Positions 6,691 to 12,458 of a DNA stretch of 12,458 bases are shown piece by piece. The stretch's first letter is position 1. Each line of letters begins with the position of its first letter. Source of the stretch: Thermomicrobiaceae bacterium (GTDB lineage Bacteria; Chloroflexota; Chloroflexia; Thermomicrobiales; Thermomicrobiaceae). The stretch spans positions 1 to 12,458 of the forward strand of contig SKKR01000105.1 in NCBI GenBank assembly GCA_007123655.1, written 5' to 3'. Under the pieces are notes generated by a model, which made no database searches, was not told the DNA's origin, and saw only the letters and a list, made by a program, of their open reading frames with translations. Both the position numbers and the translations under genes were made by a program.

Positions 6691-7638
6691 GTGACCCAAT
6701 ACATCATTCGGCGCCTGCTCCTCCTCGTTCCCGTCATGTTGATCGTCGGTATCATGGTGTTCACGCTTGTGCACCTGACACCAGGCGATCCAGCGGCCGT
6801 CATCCTCGGACCGGACGCGAGTTCCTCCGAAGTGGAAGCGCTCCGGGAACAGATGGGATTCAACGAGCCGCTTTATGTTCAGTTCGTCCTCTGGTTCGGT
6901 GACGTGGTTCGGGGTGATCTCGGACAGTCATACTACCTCGGGGAACCGGTCACGCGGGCGCTCTTGAACCGGGCGGAGCCCACAATATTGCTGACGCTTT
7001 ATTCGCTGACTCTCGCCATCATTATCGGCGTTCCGATTGGCATCGTCTCGGCCGTCAAGCAGAACACCTTCATCGACCGGCTCGCGATGATGTTCGCCAT
7101 CAGTGGAGTGGCGATCCCGAACTTCGTTCTCGGTATTTTCCTCATCATGTTTTTCGCGGTCATGCTGGGATGGTTACCTAGCGGTCGCTACGAGAACATT
7201 CTGGATGATCCCATCCAGCACTGGCGTCACATGATCATGCCGACTATTGCTCTGGGATTCTCGTCCGCCGCGTTGCTGGCTCGGCTGGTTCGCTCTTCGA
7301 TGCTGGACACGCTGAAGGAGGACTACGTTCGGACGGCGTTTGCCAAGGGCGTCGGGTTCAAGACCGTGGTAACTCGTCACGCGTTGCGGAACGCGTTGAT
7401 CCCGGCCGTGACCGTGATCGGGTACTCGGTCGGAACGCTGCTGGGCGGCGCGGTCGTCACCGAAACTGTGTTCAGCCTGCCGGGGATGGGGCGCCTGGTG
7501 GTCAACAGTATTGCCCGGCGTGACTACCCGATCATTCAGGGCGCGGTGATGGCGATCGCGGTTGGCTACGTGATGGCGAACCTTATTGTTGACATTATCT
7601 ACGTGTATATCGATCCGAGGATTCGCTATGGCGACTAG
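6691..7638 (+). CDS. dppB: Peptide-type ABC transporter permease, DppB family
   Basis: This 315-residue inner-membrane permease forms half of the translocation channel of a dipeptide/oligopeptide/nickel-class ABC importer. The N-terminus MTQYIIRRLLLLVPVMLIVG with the following FTLVHLTPGDPA is typical of DppB. About six membrane segments are visible (around residues 9-29, 98-121, 132-160, 180-197, 238-258 and 281-305). The cytoplasmic EAA loop that contacts the ATPase spans about 210-240 (DYVRTAFAKG then RHALRNALIP). Length is normal. The start is GTG at 6691, with GGAGA 10 bases upstream. Its stop overlaps the start of the DppC gene, so the two are translationally coupled. The symbol marks the family; the substrate is unknown and no ATPase gene is in the window. 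Confidence 0.94.
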   Translation: MTQYIIRRLLLLVPVMLIVGIMVFTLVHLTPGDPAAVILGPDASSSEVEALREQMGFNEPLYVQFVLWFGDVVRGDLGQSYYLGEPVTRALLNRAEPTILLTLYSLTLAIIIGVPIGIVSAVKQNTFIDRLAMMFAISGVAIPNFVLGIFLIMFFAVMLGWLPSGRYENILDDPIQHWRHMIMPTIALGFSSAALLARLVRSSMLDTLKEDYVRTAFAKGVGFKTVVTRHALRNALIPAVTVIGYSVGTLLGGAVVTETVFSLPGMGRLVVNSIARRDYPIIQGAVMAIAVGYVMANLIVDIIYVYIDPRIRYGD

Positions 7639-8554
7639 TGAACGACGCACTGCCGGCGATGCCGACAGCCTTCGCGAAGCGAGGCCGAAAAAAGGATTCC
7701 TGAAGCGGATCAGCCCGCAGTCCCGCTGGTACTGGGCGCGTCAGATGCTGGAAAACCCGTGGGCTGTCGGCAGCATGCTCTTCATCCTGTTACTCATCGT
7801 TACGGCGATCATCTGGCCTTTTCTATCCGATAACTACCCGTTCCGCCTGAATCCGGTCGACCGGCTGCAGGAGCCTTCGCGCGACTTCCTGATGGGCACG
7901 GATCAGTTCGGACGAGACGTGCTCTTGCGTGGCGTTTTCGGAGTCCGGGTTTCGCTGTCAGTCGGGCTCGCCGTCATGGCACTGTCCGGCTTGATGGGCG
8001 CCATGATCGGACTGCTTGCGGGATACTACCCGCGGCTCGACACGCCGGTCATGCGTGTCATGGACGGTATCATGGCCTTCCCGCCGATCCTCCTGGCGAT
8101 CGCGGTGATGGCAAGCCTCGGTCCAAGCACCGGTAACGTGATCTTTACGCTGGGGCTGGTCTACACACCCATCGTGTCGCGTCTGGTTCGCGGGTCCACA
8201 CTGTCAGTGAAAAACCAGCTTTACGTTGAGGCGGCACAGTCGATCGGTGTGCGCGACTTCGGCATTATGTTCAGGCACATATTCCCGAACACGCTGTCAC
8301 CGCTCATCGTGCAGTGTACCTTCATCATCGCTCTGGCGATCATCGCGGAATCCTCGCTTTCGTTCCTCGGTGCAGGGGTCCCGCCAGAAACGCCGACCTG
8401 GGGCAGGATGCTTCGGGACGGTCACCAGGTGATCACGCGTGCCTGGTGGATGATCACGGTGCCAGGTGTCCTGCTCTTCATGACCGTGCTCGGTCTGAAC
8501 CTGATCGGTGACTCGCTTCGGGACGCGATCGACCCGCGTTCCCGCCAGCGGTAG
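7628..8554 (+). CDS. dppC: Peptide-type ABC transporter permease, DppC family
   Basis: This 308-residue permease is the partner of the DppB-like protein. The ATG at 7628 is chosen over an upstream in-frame ATG at 7586 because GAGGA precedes it by 6 bases and it gives the usual short overlap (11 bases) with dppB. A soluble N-terminal tail (1-42) is followed by the first membrane segment (about 46-66), the family hallmark FLMGTDQFGRDVLLR (87-101), then further membrane segments. The EAA loop is at about 199-225 (YVEAAQSIGVRDFG then IFPNTLSP). ESSLSFLGAG and the C-terminal NLIGDSLRDAIDPR are also family marks. A hairpin terminator follows, so the operon seems to end here without dppD or dppF. 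Confidence 0.95.
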   Translation: MATSERRTAGDADSLREARPKKGFLKRISPQSRWYWARQMLENPWAVGSMLFILLLIVTAIIWPFLSDNYPFRLNPVDRLQEPSRDFLMGTDQFGRDVLLRGVFGVRVSLSVGLAVMALSGLMGAMIGLLAGYYPRLDTPVMRVMDGIMAFPPILLAIAVMASLGPSTGNVIFTLGLVYTPIVSRLVRGSTLSVKNQLYVEAAQSIGVRDFGIMFRHIFPNTLSPLIVQCTFIIALAIIAESSLSFLGAGVPPETPTWGRMLRDGHQVITRAWWMITVPGVLLFMTVLGLNLIGDSLRDAIDPRSRQR

Positions 8555-8580
8555 TGACAGACGCGCGGAGTTGCTGGTAG

Positions 8581-8601
8581 CGCGGCGGAGCTTCCGCCGC
8601 G
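8581..8601. terminator. Terminator between convergent dppC and MFS genes
   Basis: CGCGGCGGA and TCCGCCGCG form a perfect 9-bp GC-rich stem with a three-base loop, followed on the plus strand by TTGTT. It lies 26 bases after dppC and 26 bases past the end of the convergent MFS gene, so it may serve both, with the better T-tract for dppC. Confidence 0.7.
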
Positions 8602-8627
8602 TTGTTCGTGAGTCGTCTTACCCCGCA

Positions 8628-9872
8628 TCATCGTTGAGCGGGGACTGGCTTCGGGCTCTCGCGAAGCCTCAGCGCCGGGATTATCATCAACCACATGATC
8701 ACCGTCAGCGCAAAGATCCCCGCCAGAAAGGAGCCCGTGGCGTCGGCCAGGAACCCGACCAGCGTCGGGCCGCTGAATCCCCCGATTTCCCCGATTGAGA
8801 AATACAGTCCCGCGGCAACGCCCAGATAGCGCGCGCCGACCTCCGGAATTTCCATTAATGTGTTCATCATCAGTGGCATCAGCGCCGCCGCGCCGAATCC
8901 CTGGATCATCACGATTGCCACCAGCCACGGGCCGTTTAGCATGCCGACCAGGCTGATCGTGAGACCAACGCCGAACAGAAGACCGATCGTCATCTGCTTC
9001 CGATAGCCTTCCGAGGCGATGCGGACGATAATGATACTCCCGATCATGCCGGTGACTGCCGGAACCGCTGCCAGAAACCCCGCCGTTGACGGTGACATTC
9101 CCTTCGCCTCGAAGATCTGCGGCAGCCAGCTCCGGAACCCGTGACTCGCCAGGAACCCGGAGAACCCGATGATAATGACGGGCCAGATCGCCCCGACGCC
9201 GATGATATCCCGCATGCTGGCAGCTTTCTCGGTTTCTGTCCCATCCGCTCGCGCCTTCTGTTGCGCCTGGAACTCGTCCGATTCCCGCCCCAGAATCAGC
9301 CAGAGGATGGCGATCGACAGGACGAAGAACGCGTAGAGCTGGAGGGTCATTCGCCAGGAATCGGTCAGCGGCATGATCAGGCTGTTGGTAATGGCCAGGA
9401 CGACGACGTTTCCGGCATGGGATCCCGTGATGTAGACGCCGGACGCCAGTCCACGCTTTCTGCCGGTGAACCATTCGGCAACGAGTTTCGGCGCACCGAT
9501 TGAGATGACCGGACCCCCAAGACCGAACAATGCGACCGCGCCAAGCATGACGGGGAAGTCCGGGGCCACACTTCGGGCAAAGCCAGACGCCGCGATGATC
9601 AGGGCTCCGACGACCAGCGAGCGCTTGGTGCCGAACCGGTCAATCAGGCTGCCCACCGGGAGCGCGGCGCCGATGTAGACGAGCTGCCAGGCCCCGAGGA
9701 TGATTCCCATCTGTGAGTAGCTGAGATCCAGGTCGCTTCGGATTGGGGTTACCAGGGGGAACAGTGAGGCGGACGTGACCGCAAACCCGAAATAGAGCAG
9801 CCAGGCGAGCGCCAGCATTCCCCAGTTGCCGCGGTCCTGCTCAACATCCCTGGTGTGTGGTTTCTGTGCCAA
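8628..9872 (-). CDS. Major facilitator superfamily transporter (12 TM)
   Basis: This 414-residue secondary transporter has the two six-helix halves of the major facilitator superfamily joined by a soluble loop at about 195-222. The motif-A loop between helices 2 and 3 is clear as GSLIDRFGTKR (74-84), and WFTGRKRGLASG (134-145) is the conserved stretch before helix 5. The overall style resembles the anion or organic-acid porters of the CynX/NarK-like groups, but substrate cannot be assigned. The start is TTG at 9872: an in-frame stop lies two codons upstream, and the next ATG (residue 19) would cut off the NWG run before helix 1. The ribosome binding site is weak. It is transcribed against dppC and divergently from the CapA-like gene, across 131 bases where I see no convincing promoter for either. 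Confidence 0.88.
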   Translation of the reverse strand: MAQKPHTRDVEQDRGNWGMLALAWLLYFGFAVTSASLFPLVTPIRSDLDLSYSQMGIILGAWQLVYIGAALPVGSLIDRFGTKRSLVVGALIIAASGFARSVAPDFPVMLGAVALFGLGGPVISIGAPKLVAEWFTGRKRGLASGVYITGSHAGNVVVLAITNSLIMPLTDSWRMTLQLYAFFVLSIAILWLILGRESDEFQAQQKARADGTETEKAASMRDIIGVGAIWPVIIIGFSGFLASHGFRSWLPQIFEAKGMSPSTAGFLAAVPAVTGMIGSIIIVRIASEGYRKQMTIGLLFGVGLTISLVGMLNGPWLVAIVMIQGFGAAALMPLMMNTLMEIPEVGARYLGVAAGLYFSIGEIGGFSGPTLVGFLADATGSFLAGIFALTVIMWLMIIPALRLRESPKPVPAQR

Positions 9873-10003
9873 CCGTCAACTCACTGCGCGATTTGCGGGA
9901 GTTTCCCGTCCTGCGCCCGCCCCGTAACCCGGTAAAGACGTTATCATGGCCGCCAGCGGAGTGGAACACGGCAGGCCGGTTGTTGCGTAGCGGAAGGACA
10001 GGT

Positions 10004-11320
10004 ATGAGCGTTCACAGCAGCATGAAACTCGCCGTAACCGGAGACAGCATCATCACCCGGCGGGTCGGCATATCACTGGACGAACCGACACGGTCACTGA
10101 TCGAGCTGTTGACTGACACGGACGTTGCCTTTACCAATCTCGAAGTCCTGCCGAACGACTTCGCGGGCTACCCGGCGCTTGAGAGCGGTGGTTCGCACTT
10201 CGCGGCGCATCAATGGGTCATGGACGATCTGACAGATATGGGGTTCAACCTGTTCGCCTGCGCCAACAATCACTCGCTTGACTACAGCATTGAAGGTTTG
10301 ATCGCGACCATCGAGGTGCTGGAGGAGCGTCAGATTCCTTTCGCCGGTATTGGCCGCAACCTCGCCGAGAGCCGGATGCCGGTCTATCTGGATACGCCTG
10401 CCGGGAGTGTCGGGATGATCTCCTGCAGTTCGTCGTTCAGTTCCGGTCAGGAGGCTGCCGAGCAGCGACCGGACATGGTGGGGCGCCCCGGGCTCAACCC
10501 GTTGCACTTCGACACCACGTACTACGTCACCGCGGGGCAACTCAACACGATCCGGGAGGTTGCGTTCGGGCTCGGACTTGAACAGCAACGACAGGAGCGC
10601 ATCCAGCTCGGCTTCAAATTCCCGCCGGATGACCCGGACGTGTTTCCATTCCTGGAAAGCAACTTCAAGATCGCGGACGAACCGTATGTCGAGACGGTCC
10701 CCAAGGAAAAGGACGTCGCTGCGATGGAGCGGTGGGTTCAGGACGCCCGGCGGCGGTCCGACCTGGTGATCGTCAGCCTGCACGCCCACGAGCAGCAGGC
10801 TGAAGACAAGGAGATGCCCGCGGACTTCATCACGACGTTTGCCCGGCGGATGATCGATGCCGGCGCCGGGTTGGTCGTCGGTCACGGCCCGCACTTGATA
10901 CGGGGAATCGAAATCTACGATGGCAAACCGATCTTCTACTCGCTCGGCAACTTCATCGGCCAGAACGAACTCGTGTGGCGGCTTCCCGCGGATTCCTATG
11001 ACCGGTTCCGGGTGGAGCAGACTCAGACGCCGGCGATCGTCTACGATACGCGCTATGGCGGTGATACGAAGGGCTTCCCGGCCGACCCGCGCTACTGGGA
11101 GACCGTCATGCCGCTGCTGGAGTTTGACGGCGAGCGAATCACGGGGCTGGAGATCGTACCGGTCTCGCTGGCGCATGGCCCAAGGGCGCATCGTCGGGGC
11201 AAACCGGAAGTTGCCAGCGGTGAAATCGCGGAGCGTGTCCTGACCCGCCTACAGAAGCTCTCACAGGTGTACGGCACAGTCGTCCGCATCGAAGGCGAGC
11301 GGGCCTCCATCGATCTATGA
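10004..11320 (+). CDS. CapA/PgsA-type metallophosphoesterase-like protein, no signal peptide
   Basis: This 438-residue protein belongs to the CapA family (PGA_cap domain, calcineurin-like metallophosphoesterase fold), known from poly-gamma-glutamate synthesis but also found in many other settings. Visible motifs are TGDS (12-15), NLE (45-47), ANNH (87-90), SLHAHEQ (258-264), GHGPH (293-297) and YSLGNF (312-317), in family order and supplying likely metal ligands. The ATG at 10004 is preferred to upstream starts because GGAAGGA ends 5 bases before it and the domain begins at once. There is no signal peptide or membrane segment, so unlike classical CapA it should be cytoplasmic. Residues about 150-240 form a large insert between the NNH and HAH motifs. 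No capB, capC or pgs partner is nearby, so polyglutamate synthesis is not supported; a hydrolase role is possible. Confidence 0.85.
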   Translation: MSVHSSMKLAVTGDSIITRRVGISLDEPTRSLIELLTDTDVAFTNLEVLPNDFAGYPALESGGSHFAAHQWVMDDLTDMGFNLFACANNHSLDYSIEGLIATIEVLEERQIPFAGIGRNLAESRMPVYLDTPAGSVGMISCSSSFSSGQEAAEQRPDMVGRPGLNPLHFDTTYYVTAGQLNTIREVAFGLGLEQQRQERIQLGFKFPPDDPDVFPFLESNFKIADEPYVETVPKEKDVAAMERWVQDARRRSDLVIVSLHAHEQQAEDKEMPADFITTFARRMIDAGAGLVVGHGPHLIRGIEIYDGKPIFYSLGNFIGQNELVWRLPADSYDRFRVEQTQTPAIVYDTRYGGDTKGFPADPRYWETVMPLLEFDGERITGLEIVPVSLAHGPRAHRRGKPEVASGEIAERVLTRLQKLSQVYGTVVRIEGERASIDL

Positions 11321-11412
11321 TCCCTTTTGCGGTGAAATAGCCTGTTGGGCACCGGTACACTTGGCGCACGACACGTTGGAATCGAACCGATACTGAACTG
11401 TTCAGGCTTCGA

Positions 11413-12237
11413 ATGACACTCGCGCGTGAGCAACCAGCAACCGAGTCAGAGACCAGGACGGCGGCGGAGAGCGGATCGGCCGCCAGCAATGTCCGTCTCT
11501 GGGAGGTGGACGCCCTGCGGGGGGTGGCGATCATCCTCATGGTCTTCTACCACTTCATGTACGACCTCGATCAATTCGGCGGCTATGAGATCGGCGCCAA
11601 CACCGGGAACTGGCAGCGGTTCGCCAACGGGATCGCGTTCATGTTCGTCTTCCTGGTCGGGGTGTCGCTCGTTCTCAGCTACACCAGGGCGACTGCACGC
11701 CTGACGGACGAGTGGTCGCTGGCGCAGAAGTACATGCTCCGAGGTGTCCGGATCTTCGGCTACGGTATGTTGATTACGGTCGGCGTCTGGCTTTTCGCGC
11801 CGAGCGGGACGATTATTTTCGGCATCCTGCACCTGATCGGCATTTCGATCATCCTGGCCTATCCGTTCCTGCGGTGGCCGCGAGTGGCGCTGGTAACCGG
11901 GGTGGGCCTTATCGCGCTGGGCTGGTTCATGGGATACCCGCGAGTCGACTTCCCCTGGCTGGTCTGGCTCGGGTTCCGGCCTGAGGGTATCGGATCGATG
12001 CTCGACTACCGGCCGCTGATCCCGTGGCTCGGTCCCGCCTTGCTCGGCATCTACGCCGGATACTGGCTCTACCGCAATGGCGAGCGGCAGTTCAGGTTAC
12101 CGGATCTCGGGCATCTGCCCGGCATTCGCGGCCTTTCACTTACGGGTCGCTACTCGCTGGCGATCTATCTGATCCACCAGCCGGTGATCCTGGTTGCGCT
12201 GGAACTCACGGGCGTAATCGATCTGGGATTGTTCTAG
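11413..12237 (+). CDS. HGSNAT/DUF1624 family membrane protein
   Basis: This 274-residue integral membrane protein matches the heparan-alpha-glucosaminide N-acetyltransferase catalytic domain family (DUF1624), bacterial members of which are mostly uncharacterised and related to membrane acyltransferases. A polar N-terminal tail (1-28) leads to the hallmark EVDALRGVAIILMVFYHF (31-48), whose LRG and membrane His are typical. GILHLIGIS (137-145) and YSLAIYLIHQPV (247-258) are further family marks. About seven membrane segments are visible (34-52, 72-91, 112-129, 134-153, 157-175, 201-219, 241-263). It likely transfers an acyl group across the membrane, but donor and acceptor are unknown. The ATG at 11413 lacks a good ribosome binding site. 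It follows the CapA-like gene by 92 bases on the same strand. Confidence 0.85.
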   Translation: MTLAREQPATESETRTAAESGSAASNVRLWEVDALRGVAIILMVFYHFMYDLDQFGGYEIGANTGNWQRFANGIAFMFVFLVGVSLVLSYTRATARLTDEWSLAQKYMLRGVRIFGYGMLITVGVWLFAPSGTIIFGILHLIGISIILAYPFLRWPRVALVTGVGLIALGWFMGYPRVDFPWLVWLGFRPEGIGSMLDYRPLIPWLGPALLGIYAGYWLYRNGERQFRLPDLGHLPGIRGLSLTGRYSLAIYLIHQPVILVALELTGVIDLGLF

Positions 12238-12255
12238 CGCGCCGAGACGCGCGCT
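12236..12255 (+). terminator. Terminator at the end of the HGSNAT-like gene
   Basis: AGCGCGC (12236-12242) and GCGCGCT (12249-12255) form a perfect 7-bp stem around a six-base loop, followed by TTC. The stem begins inside the stop codon TAG. It separates the membrane protein gene from the next start 57 bases later. Confidence 0.5.
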
Positions 12256-12311
12256 TTCACGACGGTTGCCGTGGGCCTCCGTGCTCGCGCCCAGGGGAAG
12301 GGAATCATCGA

Positions 12312-12458
12312 ATGACCGAGTTCGCTTTCGGCGGAGTCCTTAGCCGTGAGCAGATCGAGGCGCTGCTCGAGCAGGATCCTCCGCTACTCGATGGACTGGT
12401 CGACCGCGACACGCAACTGCAACCGAACGGGGTCGATCTGACGCTCGACACCGTGTCC
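12312..12458 (+). CDS. dcd: dCTP deaminase/dUTPase-family protein, 3' end outside the window
   Basis: Only the first 49 codons are in the window. They read VLSREQIEALLEQ (residues 9-21) followed by LQPNGVDLTLD (36-46), the N-terminal pattern of the trimeric dCTP deaminase/dUTPase family, where the QPNGVDL segment opens the jelly-roll core. Members deaminate dCTP to dUTP, hydrolyse dUTP to dUMP, or do both; the deciding residues lie beyond the window edge. The ATG at 12312 has an AGGGGAAGGGA ribosome binding site about 9 bases upstream. Confidence 0.75.
   Translation, partial: MTEFAFGGVLSREQIEALLEQDPPLLDGLVDRDTQLQPNGVDLTLDTVS

Noticed and set aside
6485..6694. 69-codon open frame running into the dppB start
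   Set aside because: It spans the promoter itself and has no homology I recognise; its overlap with the GTG start appears incidental.
9942..9947. TATCAT as a -10 box for the CapA-like gene
   Set aside because: No -35-like hexamer lies at a suitable distance and the extended TG is absent.
9857..10003. N-terminal extension of the CapA-like protein from an upstream start at 9857
   Set aside because: The extension would overlap the divergent MFS start, has Pro/Arg-rich non-domain sequence, and the ATG at 10004 has a much better ribosome binding site.
11356..11361. TACACT as a -10 box for the HGSNAT-like gene
   Set aside because: The nearest TTGCGG is 23 bases away, too far, and TTGGGC too near; not supported.

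Overview
The window is a GC-rich bacterial segment dominated by a peptide-type ABC uptake locus. It carries three tandem paralogous solute-binding lipoproteins (family SBP_bac_5) and the two membrane permeases that go with them. Each binding protein has a twin-arginine signal, a lipobox Cys, and then a 52-58 residue linker made almost only of Asp/Glu with Val and Pro. The overall look (GC-rich DNA, twin-arginine lipoprotein SBPs with low-complexity linkers, extended -10 promoters, a CapA-like cytosolic protein and an HGSNAT/DUF1624 membrane protein) suggests a Chloroflexota/Thermomicrobia-like or other terrabacterial, perhaps salt-adapted, organism. That assignment is an inference and has not been tested.

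Layout. 1-134: upstream region with no supported gene, ending in the ribosome binding site of SBP1. 135-1901: SBP1, interrupted by a single in-frame amber codon at 855-857, after which the same frame stays open and homologous to its end. 1902-2212: hairpin terminator, an extended -10 promoter and a structured leader. 2213-3994: SBP2, intact. 3995-4646: a 652-base gap with a strong terminator hairpin, a promoter and a leader of about 410 bases that holds a perfect 14-bp hairpin and short direct repeats. 4647-6407: SBP3, intact. 6408-6690: terminator-like hairpin and a third promoter. 6691-8554: DppB/DppC-type permeases, overlapping by 11 bases. 8555-8627: hairpin terminator between converging genes. 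8628-9872 (minus): 12-TM major facilitator transporter. 10004-11320: CapA-type metallophosphoesterase-like protein without a signal peptide. 11413-12237: HGSNAT/DUF1624 membrane protein. 12312-12458: start of a dCTP deaminase/dUTPase-family gene, cut by the window edge.

How they fit together. The three SBPs would be exported folded by Tat, lipidated, and would deliver oligopeptide-like ligands to the DppB/DppC channel. The ATPase subunits (DppD/DppF type) are not in the window and must lie elsewhere. The separate promoters and terminators argue that each SBP and the permease pair are independently transcribed, so the cell could set the ratio of the three receptors sharing one translocator. 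The MFS, CapA-like, HGSNAT-like and Dcd-like genes show no demonstrable functional link to the ABC system.

The points most worth a second look are the lone nonsense codon in SBP1, the near-identical promoter cores shared by SBP2 and permease (with a variant at SBP3), the long structured leader before SBP3, and the acidic linkers.
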